This document shows positions 17,903 to 25,999 of a stretch of 26,153 bases of DNA, piece after piece. The DNA comes from Defluviimonas aquaemixtae (GTDB lineage Bacteria; Pseudomonadota; Alphaproteobacteria; Rhodobacterales; Rhodobacteraceae). A program made the position numbers and the translations under genes. Where the stretch lies: the NCBI RefSeq assembly GCF_900302475.1, contig NZ_OMOQ01000010.1, positions 1 through 26,153 of the forward strand. Reading direction: 5' to 3'. Under the pieces are notes generated by a model. It did not search any database. It was not told the origin of the DNA and saw only the letters and a program-made list of their open reading frames with translations. How positions within the stretch are numbered: the first letter of the stretch is position 1; each line of letters begins with the position of its first letter.

Positions 17903-18760
17903 GTGATCCGCAAGATACTGGTTCCGGTCAGAGGCGACGGCAAGGGCGATAACGTCCTCGCCCATGCAGCCGCGATTGCGCATCGGCACGTTTCCCACAT
18001 CGAGGTCATCCATTGCCGGCCGCGGCCAGAAGATCTGATGCCCTACGGTGTTCACATCCCGGACTTCCTGCGCAAACAGATCATCAAGCAATCATACCAG
18101 GTCGCGGATCAGGAGGAGGCGGGCCTCCGCGGAGAACTCGAGGCGCTGGCATCCAAGCTGAAGTTGGATGCGTCAGGAAAGAACATCGGCAAGGCCGCGA
18201 CGGTGTCGTTCATCGAGGAATCCGGCAGGCAGGTCGACGTGATCAAGCGACACGGAAGATTGGCCGACATGATCGCGGTTGCCAAGCCGGACCGTGACCG
18301 GAACCTCGGCCACAATACGTTGAAGGCCGCCCTGTTCCATTCCGGCCGGCCGGTTCTGATGTGCCCGCCAGCGGATACGCCACCGCCATCGCTGGGCGCG
18401 AAAGTGAGCATCGCCTGGAACGGAAGCGCGGAAGCGGCGCGCGCCTTGGCGCAGTGCGCGAGCGTACTACGCGGCGCCGACGCGATCTGGATCCTTTCGA
18501 ACGGCTCCGACGCGGGGCCCGGGACATCTGCGGAGGAACTGGTGTCCTACCTCGAACTGCACGGAATCAAGGCCGGCATCCACACGTTCTCAGCAAGCCG
18601 GAAGATCGGTTCTGAGCTCTTGCGGGCCAGCGAAGAAGTTGGCGCCGATATGATGATCATGGGCGCATATAGCGACAGTCATGAGCGGGAAACCGTGTTT
18701 GGAGGAAATACGCAGACCGTAGTGGATACGGCGAAATTGCCGGTGCTGTTGAATCACTGA
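17903..18760 (+). CDS. Tandem universal stress protein (UspA family)
   Basis: 285 residues with two Usp folds. The first starts KILVPVRGDGKGDNVLAHA; the second, from about residue 165 (KVSIAWNGSAEAARAL), ends with the nucleotide-binding pattern MGAYSDSHERETVFGGNT near residues 250-268. The translation start is GTG with GGAGGAAG 5 bases upstream, 13 bases after fhs. The first domain lacks an obvious ATP-binding glycine pattern, so only the second is likely to bind nucleotide. Its presence inside a catabolic and transport operon suggests a modulator of the transporter or of metabolism, but no specific role can be read. The following 109 bases to the transporter gene are non-coding; I see no clear terminator there. 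Confidence 0.88.
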   Translation: MIRKILVPVRGDGKGDNVLAHAAAIAHRHVSHIEVIHCRPRPEDLMPYGVHIPDFLRKQIIKQSYQVADQEEAGLRGELEALASKLKLDASGKNIGKAATVSFIEESGRQVDVIKRHGRLADMIAVAKPDRDRNLGHNTLKAALFHSGRPVLMCPPADTPPPSLGAKVSIAWNGSAEAARALAQCASVLRGADAIWILSNGSDAGPGTSAEELVSYLELHGIKAGIHTFSASRKIGSELLRASEEVGADMMIMGAYSDSHERETVFGGNTQTVVDTAKLPVLLNH

Positions 18761-18869
18761 CCTGGTTCAGCTGCGGCGGAAGAGAGGGAGGAAAGGTCGC
18801 ACCGAGAACGGCCACATCAAAGGCGGGAAACCTACTCGCATCACGACTTAAAGCCAAAGGGAGGACCAA

Positions 18870-19838
18870 ATGGCTACCACAACCAACCTACTGTCCAAAA
18901 TTGTCGGTACAGCCGCGCTAGGGCTGATGACGCTCTCCGGTGCGGTCCAGGCCTGGGAGCCGAACAAGCCCATCGACTTCGTTATCATGGCTGGGGCCGG
19001 TGGCGGCGCTGACCAGATCGCCCGCTTCCTCCAGTCGGTGGCGGAGAAGAAGGACCTTACCACCCGCCCGCTCGTTCCTAACAACAAGGGCGGCGGATCC
19101 GGCGCAGAGGCGCTGATCGCGCTCAACGGCACGAACGATCCCGATCACACGATCCTCGTGACGCTGAACTCGTTCTTCACGACGCCGATGCGGCAAGCGA
19201 ACCTTGGCATCGACGTGTCGACCTTTACGCCGATCGCGATGATGGGCGTCGATCCGTTCGTCCTGTGGGTTCACAAGGACAGCGGCATCACGTCGTTCGA
19301 GCAGTGGCTCGAGACGGTAAAGTCCTCGGACGAATACGTCATGGGCGGCACCGGCAAGGGCCAGGAAGACTCGATCGTGATCGCCTTCATGGAACAGGCA
19401 TTCGATATCAAGGTGAAGTACATCCCCTACAAGGGCGGCGGCGACGTGGCCAAGGACCTTGCGGGCCAGCAGATCATGGCAACCGTCAACAACCCGGCGG
19501 AAACCAAGGGCTTCTACGCCGCGGGCGATGTCGTGCCGCTCCTGGCCTTCTCGGACGAGCGCCTGCCGGCCTTCCCGGATGTGCCGACCGTGAAGGAGCT
19601 GGGCCAAGATTTCAGCTACTACAACCAGCGGGCCGTCGTCGGTGCTCCGGGGATGTCGGCTGAAGCGGCCGAGTACTACCAGAACCTCTTCAAGACCATC
19701 TACGATACCGAGGAGTGGCAGGGCTACATGGAAAGCGAAAGCCTCTCGCCGCTGTGGATGAGCCCGGACGAGCAAAAGACGTACTGGCAGACTCAGATCG
19801 AGAACCACAAAGAGCTGCTGGCAGCAATGGGCGAATAA
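18870..19838 (+). CDS. TTT transporter periplasmic substrate-binding protein (TctC family)
   Basis: 322 residues with a Sec signal peptide (hydrophobic run, cleavage after Val-Gln-Ala at residue 28). The mature protein has the TctC/Bug fold: an N-terminal segment KPIDFVIMAGAGGGADQIAR that shapes the carboxylate pocket, then IPYKGGGDVAKDL and DVPTVKELG, typical of the family. It captures a small carboxylate in the periplasm and delivers it to TctAB. The strong ribosome site AGGGAGGA and the separation from the usp gene suggest high, perhaps separate, expression, as usual for binding proteins. Oxalate is the expected ligand because of the surrounding genes, but TctC ligands cannot be read reliably from sequence. 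Confidence 0.92.
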   Translation: MATTTNLLSKIVGTAALGLMTLSGAVQAWEPNKPIDFVIMAGAGGGADQIARFLQSVAEKKDLTTRPLVPNNKGGGSGAEALIALNGTNDPDHTILVTLNSFFTTPMRQANLGIDVSTFTPIAMMGVDPFVLWVHKDSGITSFEQWLETVKSSDEYVMGGTGKGQEDSIVIAFMEQAFDIKVKYIPYKGGGDVAKDLAGQQIMATVNNPAETKGFYAAGDVVPLLAFSDERLPAFPDVPTVKELGQDFSYYNQRAVVGAPGMSAEAAEYYQNLFKTIYDTEEWQGYMESESLSPLWMSPDEQKTYWQTQIENHKELLAAMGE

Positions 19839-19877
19839 GCCCAAAGCGCCGATGCAACGGTACTTAGGGAGGTCAAC

Positions 19878-20381
19878 ATGCGGCGTGGAGAGTTCATAAC
19901 GGCCGGTATCTTGGCTGTCCTGTCCATCTACATCATGTGGAAGAGTACCGAGTTGAACATCGGCTACATCAAGGGCGAAGGACCGGGAGGCGGGGCGTGG
20001 CCGTTCTGGCTCTCGGCGATCATTCTGATCTGCACGGCATTGATCATGCTCAATGCTGCAAGGCGGACATCGCCGCCTTCCCAATCCACAGAGCCCGTCC
20101 TCGACGCGGAGGGGCGCAAGATGCTGGTGCAGGTTTTCGGAGGCATTTTCGTTTTCGTCGCACTTATCGGGATCATCTCGATGTACGGCGCGATGATGTG
20201 CTTCCTCTTCTACTACTTGTGGTTTCTCGGGCGGCACACTCTGAGACTGTCGTTGATCATCTCGATCCTCACGCCGGTCATCTTCTTCTTCTTCTTCGAA
20301 GCGGCCATGCGGATCACGTTGCCGAAGGGCATGCGTTTCACAGAGCCGTTCTTCAATATGCTGAACACCTTCATCTACTGA
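19878..20381 (+). CDS. TTT transporter small membrane subunit (TctB family)
   Basis: 167 residues with about four transmembrane segments: near 7-22, 42-58, 86-108 and 115-140. The first is followed by a loop containing GEGPGGGAWPFW, which corresponds to the conserved Gly-Pro-rich loop of TctB proteins. GGGAGG lies 5 bases before the ATG. TctB is the poorly conserved small subunit that works with TctA to form the proton-motive-force-driven uptake system. It lies 39 bases after the binding protein and 48 bases before the large subunit. Its assignment rests on position and topology as much as on motifs. Confidence 0.88.
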   Translation: MRRGEFITAGILAVLSIYIMWKSTELNIGYIKGEGPGGGAWPFWLSAIILICTALIMLNAARRTSPPSQSTEPVLDAEGRKMLVQVFGGIFVFVALIGIISMYGAMMCFLFYYLWFLGRHTLRLSLIISILTPVIFFFFFEAAMRITLPKGMRFTEPFFNMLNTFIY

Positions 20382-20429
20382 CGCACCTGATGCGGACGCC
20401 CACGCGGGCGAGGGAGTAGAATCTAAGCC

Positions 20430-21950
20430 ATGGATATTCTTGCACTTCTCTCGGGCGGTTTGTTGGAAGCGATACAGCCGCTCAACCTCGTCCTGATCGT
20501 CATCGGCGTCACGCTGGGACTGTTCATCGGAGCGATGCCCGGGCTCGGCTCGGTGAACGGCGTGGCGATCCTGCTGCCGATCACCTTCTTGGTTCCTCCC
20601 GCCTCCGCCATCATATTTCTCGCGGCAATTTACTACGGCGCAATGTATGGCGGGGCCATCAGCTCGATTACGCTCGGCATACCCGGCGCCTCGACCGCGG
20701 TCGCGACGACGTTCGACGGCCGACCACTTGCGCTTAAGGGGCGCGCCAGCCTAGCGCTGGTGACGGCCGCGCTCGCGTCATTCGTCGGCGGCACGGTTTC
20801 GATAATCCTATTCACGTTGTTCGCGCCAATGCTTGCCTCTGTCGCGCTGAATTTCGGTGCGCCTGAGATATTCGCGCTAATGCTCTTGGCGTTCGCCACG
20901 TTCGTCGGCCTGGGCGGAGACGACATCCCAAAGACGGTCCTGTCGATCTGCCTTGGCCTCGTGTTCGCCGCCGTCGGCTTCGACGAGATATCGGGCGCTC
21001 CGCGCCTGGTGTTCTTCGACATCTCCGGCTTCCTGCACGGGATCAACTTCTTGGTGCTGGCGATTGGTGTCTACGGTATCGGCGAGATGCTCTGGACCAT
21101 CGACACGACCCGGGGCAAGATCACGACGACGGAAGCCAAGATGAGTCTCAAAGGCATCGTTGCCGACTCCGTGGAAGGCATGAGCAAGGGCGCAAAGGGC
21201 ACGACGATCGGGTCGTTCCTCGGGTTCTTCGTCGGAATCCTTCCTGCCGCCGGCGCAACGCCGGGATCGCTCATGGCCTATGGCGTTTCCAAGTTGACAT
21301 CGAAGGACCCAGACTCCTACGGAAAGGGAAATCCCGATGGGGTTGCTGCGCCTGAAGCCGCGAACAACTCTGCATCGACTGGCTCCATGTTGCCGATGCT
21401 CACGCTGGGCATTCCCGGCTCGCCCACAACCGCAATACTTCTCGGCGGCATGGTGATCTGGGGACTAACGCCGGGGCCGCGGCTATTCACGGACGAGCCT
21501 GAGTTTGTGTGGGGCCTGATTGGTTCGTTCTACGTGTCGAACGTCTTCGCGCTCCTGATCAATCTTTCGTTCATCCCGCTCTTCATCTGGATGCTGAGGA
21601 TGCCGTTCACGATCCTCGCGCCGATGATCTTCGTTCTTTCGGTCGTGGGCGGCTACGCGGCGACAAATGACATGCACGACGTCTGGCTGATGATCCTCTT
21701 CGGTCTGAGCGCCTTCTTCTTGCGCAAGTTCGACTATCCGCTCGCTCCGGCTGTTCTCGCGATCGTGCTCGGGCCGATCGCCGAACCTACACTGCGTCAG
21801 TCGCTGCTTCTGTCGTCCGGCGATCCGTCGATATTCTTTACCCGGCCGATTGCCGGGCCGATCACGATCATCGCGATCATCCTGATCCTGCTACCCCTGT
21901 TCAAATTGATGCGCGACAAGTTCCGCAGTCCGCGTGCGAGGGGAGTGTGA
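20430..21950 (+). CDS. TTT transporter large membrane subunit (TctA family)
   Basis: 506 residues, standard for TctA, with about twelve hydrophobic segments. Both conserved family repeats are visible: an N-terminal GAMPGLGSVNGVAILLPITF segment (about residues 30-50) and a second in the middle, GILPAAGATPGS, followed by the PEAANNSASTGSMLPMLTLG region (about 310-330). This subunit forms the translocation path at the inner membrane. GAGGGAG is 13 bases before the ATG, a long spacing, so a slightly different start is possible. It is followed after about 115 non-coding bases by the P-loop protein gene, in which a 5-bp dyad (near 21991-22010) is the only structure I noticed. Confidence 0.94.
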   Translation: MDILALLSGGLLEAIQPLNLVLIVIGVTLGLFIGAMPGLGSVNGVAILLPITFLVPPASAIIFLAAIYYGAMYGGAISSITLGIPGASTAVATTFDGRPLALKGRASLALVTAALASFVGGTVSIILFTLFAPMLASVALNFGAPEIFALMLLAFATFVGLGGDDIPKTVLSICLGLVFAAVGFDEISGAPRLVFFDISGFLHGINFLVLAIGVYGIGEMLWTIDTTRGKITTTEAKMSLKGIVADSVEGMSKGAKGTTIGSFLGFFVGILPAAGATPGSLMAYGVSKLTSKDPDSYGKGNPDGVAAPEAANNSASTGSMLPMLTLGIPGSPTTAILLGGMVIWGLTPGPRLFTDEPEFVWGLIGSFYVSNVFALLINLSFIPLFIWMLRMPFTILAPMIFVLSVVGGYAATNDMHDVWLMILFGLSAFFLRKFDYPLAPAVLAIVLGPIAEPTLRQSLLLSSGDPSIFFTRPIAGPITIIAIILILLPLFKLMRDKFRSPRARGV

Positions 21951-22066
21951 TCCATCAGCGCCGCAGTGTTCAACGATAAACAGAAAGGGTGCGGCGCGTT
22001 GCGGTACGCCGTCCCCCATTTGACGATCCGGGGGCGGCCGGGACCTAAAGGGCAGTGCGAAGCTCC

Positions 22067-23830
22067 ATGGTAGTGGCCAAGCCGAAAGAACAGTTCAATT
22101 CGTGGAACCCCGGACTGAGTTCGGATATCCCTGCCGCGCTTCTGCCGCACGTGACGCTCTATGATCCCGAAAATTCACATGTCGGCTATGAGGAGGCGAA
22201 AAACGCTGCAGACTTCTGCGGTCTGAAGCCGCAGGAGATGGTGTCTTTCACAGTGCCTCGGCTGGCCGTGCACGAGATACTTATTCGGGTGACCGCCGAT
22301 CTTTGCGTGCCGGATGGGCCCAACTACGAAGATCTGGGTCTGAACCTGCGCGGCATGGCCGAGCGCATCCTCAAGGGCTACGTGGAACCCCGGATGACGG
22401 AGCTCGAGCACGCCTTTTCTGCGCTCAGGCGGGAGGTAGAGCACGCGCTGGATGAGCATCTCGAGCGCGGGATCTATACTCGCAGCGCGTCCACGCAGGC
22501 AGATCAGCAAGGCTTCCTTTCGCGGATATTTGCAAAGAAGGCGCGGGCGCCTGTCGAAAAAACTCTGCCGGAAATCGAAGCGATCTCGGAATGGCAAGAA
22601 GTGCTGGCGAAGCCTGCGTTACCTTTCGAACGGGCCTGCCTCGAGGGCCTTCACACGATTGTTGCCGGGATCGTGGGTCAGCGTGGACGCCTGATGGGCG
22701 ACAAGAGCATGGTCAACCGCCTGGCTACAAACTGGATATGCAATTCCTACGGAAGCCAAAAAATCGGCGAAATGATCGAACCGATCATTCGCGAAGCAGT
22801 GACGGCGGAAGGCTATCGCTTCCTTCCGTTCCAGACCGCACCGTTCGTCTTGAACGTCAAAGGCGCCTCGGCTGCCGGCAAGAGCACAATTCGCCCGCTT
22901 CAGCGGAAGCTCGCGGAGCGGCTCGGACTTCCGTGGGAGGACTTCGCGCTCGTCAGCCCTGACTACTGGCGCAAGTTTCTTCTCGACTACGATAGCCTCG
23001 GCGACGGTTTCAAGTACGCCGCTATGCTGACTGGGCAAGAGCTTGAGATCATCGATAAAAAACTCGACGGTTACATGGAAGCCAAGGCAATGCGGTCGGA
23101 GATGCCGCATCTCCTGATCGACAGATTCCGGTTCGACAGCTTCGAATCCGTTGCGAAACAGCAGGCCGACGGACGCTTGCTGAGCCGTTTCGGTGACACG
23201 GTGTTCATGTTCTTCGTCATCACGCCTCCAGCGGAGACCGTCGAGCGAGCCTGGAAGCGGGGACTCGAAACGGGAAGGTACAAGGCGGTCGACGACCTTC
23301 TCTATCACAACATCGAAGCCTATACCGGCATGCCCAACTTGTTCTTCACCTGGGTGAAGAAGGAACGGCAGACGGTGCATTTCGAGTTTCTCGACAACAG
23401 CGTACCTTATGGCCAACCACCCCGGACGGCGGCCTTCGGCTGGAACGACAAGCTTACCGTGCTCGACGTGGACTGTATGCGCAGCCTCACGCGCTATCGG
23501 TCGGTCAACATCGACGCCAAGGGGCCGGATGAGGTTCTGATGGAAACGGACGAAGCCAAGAGCGACATATTGGCCGATTGTATCGAGAAAATCACCGATG
23601 TGACTTTCCTGGACCAGCGGACGCTCGAGGTTCTTGGCCACACGCGCGACGGAAAATGCGACTACGAGGTCGATGGTTTCTTTGCCAAAAATTCTCTGCC
23701 ATGTGCTCATGTATCTCCCACGGCTGGCGGGGACGGCGATGAGGACTCGGCACGCCTCGGCGGCACGAAACTGGAGTTGGACGCCGAGCGGGAACGAAAG
23801 TTCACGGTCGGCGCGTGGGGCGGAGAGTGA
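22067..23830 (+). CDS. Uncharacterised P-loop kinase-like protein (zeta-toxin/AAA_33-like core)
   Basis: About 587 residues from the ATG at 22067; an in-frame GTG at 22055 is also possible and neither has a strong ribosome site. I do not recognise a named family. Residues 1-260 are mostly helical with charged coil-like stretches (about 100-135) and no motif I can name. A Walker A loop GASAAGKST (about 266-274) follows a hydrophobic strand. Then come SPDYWRK (about 297-303), a Walker B-like HLLIDRFRFDSF (about 348-359) and an arginine-bearing lid PPAETVERAWKRG, an order reminiscent of zeta-toxin/AAA_33 kinases. The C-terminus (about 560-587) is acidic and glycine-rich. There is no antitoxin-sized partner next to it. 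Same strand and spacing suggest it is the last gene of the oxalate operon. Confidence 0.7.
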   Translation: MVVAKPKEQFNSWNPGLSSDIPAALLPHVTLYDPENSHVGYEEAKNAADFCGLKPQEMVSFTVPRLAVHEILIRVTADLCVPDGPNYEDLGLNLRGMAERILKGYVEPRMTELEHAFSALRREVEHALDEHLERGIYTRSASTQADQQGFLSRIFAKKARAPVEKTLPEIEAISEWQEVLAKPALPFERACLEGLHTIVAGIVGQRGRLMGDKSMVNRLATNWICNSYGSQKIGEMIEPIIREAVTAEGYRFLPFQTAPFVLNVKGASAAGKSTIRPLQRKLAERLGLPWEDFALVSPDYWRKFLLDYDSLGDGFKYAAMLTGQELEIIDKKLDGYMEAKAMRSEMPHLLIDRFRFDSFESVAKQQADGRLLSRFGDTVFMFFVITPPAETVERAWKRGLETGRYKAVDDLLYHNIEAYTGMPNLFFTWVKKERQTVHFEFLDNSVPYGQPPRTAAFGWNDKLTVLDVDCMRSLTRYRSVNIDAKGPDEVLMETDEAKSDILADCIEKITDVTFLDQRTLEVLGHTRDGKCDYEVDGFFAKNSLPCAHVSPTAGGDGDEDSARLGGTKLELDAERERKFTVGAWGGE

Positions 23831-23939
23831 TCTAGTTTCTAGCTTGTCGACGGGTCCGACACTCAGCACCCCGCGGCACAAGGTGCCGGAATTGATGCTC
23901 GGCCCGTCAGCTTAGCTTTCGTGGCCCGTCGGGAGGGAG

Positions 23940-24923
23940 TCAGGCTGGTGACAGCAATATCTTGCCTCGATGTGACGCCGCTTCCATCATCTTGTGCGCG
24001 GCGGCGGCCTCTTCAAAGGGAAAGACTCGGTGGGTCAGAGTTTTGAGCCGCCCCTTGGCAAAAAGCGGCCAGACCGTTTTCCTCAGGTCGGCGGCGACCG
24101 CGCTCTTGAATGCTTCGGGCCGCGAGCGAAGCGTGGAGCCAGTATAAATCAGTCGCTTCAGCATGATCGGCATCAGGTTGATTTCGACCTTGGAGCCGGC
24201 ATTGAAAGCCAACTGTACGATCCTTGCATCGTGGCTCGCGGCCTTGATATTGCGCTCCACGTAGTCGCCGCCGATAATATCCAGAATAAGATTGGCGCCT
24301 CCCGCTTCCCGCACGATCTCCACGAAATCCTCTTTGTTGAAGTTGATCGCCCGTTCGGCGCCAAGCGCTTCGGCATAAGCGCAGTCTTCGGCGCTCGCGC
24401 ACGTGGTGAACACGCACATCCCGAGCTGACGTCCAAGCTGGATTGCGGTCGATCCGATGCCACCAGCGCCGCCATGAACCAGAAGGACCTGTCCCTCGGA
24501 CACCTTCTGCTCGAAGAAGAGATTGCTCCAGACAGTGAAGTAGGTCTCGCAGAGCCCGGCGGCGTCGACGTCCGATACGGTCTTGGGTATGGGAAGGCAA
24601 TGAGTGGCGTCGACCGCGCTGTATTCCGCGTATCCGCCGCCATTGGTCAGGGCGCAGAGGCGGTCCCCGACTTTCCAGCCCGACACATTCGCGCCGACCG
24701 CCGCGACTTCGCCCGAGACCTCCAGCCCCAGAAGATCCGAAGCCCCTTTCGGCGGCGGATAGTGGCCACGCCGCTGTACCAGGTCTGGACCGTTAACGCC
24801 TGCGGCAATGACTCGCACCAGCACTTCGCTGTCACGAATTTCAGGGATATCCCGGGCCCCGATCGTCAGCACGTCCGCCGCCCCGGCGCCGTTCATTTCG
24901 ATCGTTTTCATGCTTTTTGGCAC
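23940..24923 (-). CDS. Zinc-independent NADPH:quinone oxidoreductase, PIG3/QOR-like (MDR superfamily)
   Basis: 327 residues. It has the MDR two-domain layout: an N-terminal GroES-like part with RRGHYPPPKGASDLLGLEVSGEV, diagnostic of PIG3-type quinone oxidoreductases, and a central Rossmann loop HGGAGGIGSTAIQL (about residues 150-163). The zinc ligands of alcohol dehydrogenases are absent. It probably reduces a quinone or activated enone with NADPH in the cytoplasm. The start is GTG at 24923, 7 bases after GGGAG; an ATG at 24911 is less well placed. It converges with the P-loop gene (109-base gap without a clear terminator) and diverges from the LysR gene (112-base gap), so that LysR may control it. 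No direct chemical link to oxalate is evident. Confidence 0.88.
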   Translation of the reverse strand: MPKSMKTIEMNGAGAADVLTIGARDIPEIRDSEVLVRVIAAGVNGPDLVQRRGHYPPPKGASDLLGLEVSGEVAAVGANVSGWKVGDRLCALTNGGGYAEYSAVDATHCLPIPKTVSDVDAAGLCETYFTVWSNLFFEQKVSEGQVLLVHGGAGGIGSTAIQLGRQLGMCVFTTCASAEDCAYAEALGAERAINFNKEDFVEIVREAGGANLILDIIGGDYVERNIKAASHDARIVQLAFNAGSKVEINLMPIMLKRLIYTGSTLRSRPEAFKSAVAADLRKTVWPLFAKGRLKTLTHRVFPFEEAAAAHKMMEAASHRGKILLSPA

Positions 24924-25035
24924 TTCTTTGCTCCCTCGGTCGGTTCGGCTGGAACACTGTCCATGCTAAGCCTAGTCTTGCAGTCACGCGGGTTCGCACC
25001 ATACGGAACGGGAAACGGAAAGTCGCGAAGGGCTG

Positions 25036-25914
25036 ATGGCTGACATCCGTGATCTGCAGATACTCGTGTCGCTGTCGCGGCACAAACATTTTTCGCGCGC
25101 GGCGGATGATTGTGGCATTTCCCAGCCCGCGTTCTCTGCCCGTATCCGGAAGCTGGAAGAAGCCTTCGCGCTGCCGTTGGTGAGGCGCGGCAACATGTTC
25201 ATGGGGTTCACGCGCGAAGGCGAGGTCGTGCTGAAATGGGCGCGAAAGGTGCTGGCCGATCTCGACGGTATGCGGCAGGAAGTAGACGCTCTTAAAAGCA
25301 ATCTCAGTGGAAAGTTGTGCCTTGGGTCCATTCCAACCACCTTGCCGTTCGCGGCCAAGGTCTCCGCTCAGCTGCGCCGGCTTCATCCCAACCTGACCGT
25401 CGAGATTCATTCTCTGTCGACGAGGCAGATCGAGATAAGGCTGAACGATTATTCGCTGGATGCGGGGATCATGTATTTCGAGGACGCTGATCCTGAGGCG
25501 ACCGAGAAGCTCTACGATGAAAGCTATGTGCTGATCGCGCCGGAAGCTCTGGCGCCGCGTCGGTCCGGGCAGATATCTTGGTCCGAAGCGGCCGCGCTTC
25601 CGTTGTGCCTTTTGACCCGCGACATGAGAAACCGCCAGTTCATCGATTCGGTCTTCGCTGAGATTGGCCTGGCTCCCACCATCGTCATGGAAGCAAACGG
25701 CTTCACGGCCGTCCTGGCCCAGGTTGCAAGTGGAAGCGCCGCCACGATCGCCCCGCGCGGCGTTGCCGAGATGTTTCTTTCGCTCGAAACCACGGTACAG
25801 CTTCCCTTGGTGGAGCCGGAGGCTGCCCATGCGATCGGACTTTCGATCAAGGTCCAGTTTCCGATACCCCCGATGCTGCAGGCGCTGCGCGTTGCAGTAA
25901 GGGCGTCACTATAA
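25036..25914 (+). CDS. LysR-family regulator next to formate dehydrogenase (FdsR-like)
   Basis: 292 residues with the standard N-terminal HTH (DLQILVSLSRHKHFSRAADD, then ISQPAFSARIRKLEE, about residues 5-43) and an effector domain from about residue 88 (GKLCLGSIPTTLPFAAKV). GAAGGG lies 3 bases before the ATG. It lies 85 bases upstream of, and on the same strand as, the formate dehydrogenase start, and divergent from the quinone-oxidoreductase gene. LysR proteins adjacent to NAD-dependent formate dehydrogenase operons are known as formate-responsive regulators (FdsR of Cupriavidus). The inference is that this protein controls the following operon through the 22-bp palindrome at 25931-25952. 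Confidence 0.9.
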   Translation: MADIRDLQILVSLSRHKHFSRAADDCGISQPAFSARIRKLEEAFALPLVRRGNMFMGFTREGEVVLKWARKVLADLDGMRQEVDALKSNLSGKLCLGSIPTTLPFAAKVSAQLRRLHPNLTVEIHSLSTRQIEIRLNDYSLDAGIMYFEDADPEATEKLYDESYVLIAPEALAPRRSGQISWSEAAALPLCLLTRDMRNRQFIDSVFAEIGLAPTIVMEANGFTAVLAQVASGSAATIAPRGVAEMFLSLETTVQLPLVEPEAAHAIGLSIKVQFPIPPMLQALRVAVRASL

Positions 25915-25930
25915 CGGCAGCGGATGACAT

Positions 25931-25952
25931 CTTCCAAAATCGATATTGGAAG
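25931..25952. promoter_or_regulatory. Near-perfect 22-bp palindrome, probable LysR operator
   Basis: Arms CTTCCAA (25931-25937) and TTGGAAG (25946-25952) are exact inverted repeats around the central ATCGAT; only one symmetric pair (A/A) fails to match. It begins 16 bases after the LysR stop and ends 47 bases before the formate dehydrogenase ATG, the expected place for an activator site. Confidence 0.6.
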
Positions 25953-25975
25953 TTATGAAAGTTGTCTGCGACAGT

Positions 25976-25985
25976 TGGTATACCA
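25976..25985. promoter_or_regulatory. GntR-type operator O3 (TGGTATACCA)
   Basis: A perfect 10-bp palindrome with the same core as the two sites at 11344-11355 and 11431-11438. It ends 14 bases before the formate dehydrogenase ATG, so a bound protein would cover the promoter -10 region or the start of the transcript. It suggests that the GntR regulator of the oxalate genes also controls formate oxidation. Confidence 0.6.
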
Positions 25986-25999
25986 CAGCGCGAGGTACC

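Noticed and set aside
18918..20237. 439-codon minus-strand open frame over tctC and tctB
   Set aside because: Antisense to two genes with a signal peptide, membrane segments and good ribosome sites; its own composition is that of a shadow frame.
22067..23830. Zeta-type toxin of a toxin-antitoxin pair
   Set aside because: The protein is much larger than such toxins usually are, and there is no small antitoxin gene immediately before or after it.
22619..23881. 420-codon minus-strand open frame antisense to the P-loop protein gene
   Set aside because: The plus strand has a clear Walker A loop and continuous coding character; the antisense frame has no recognisable motif.
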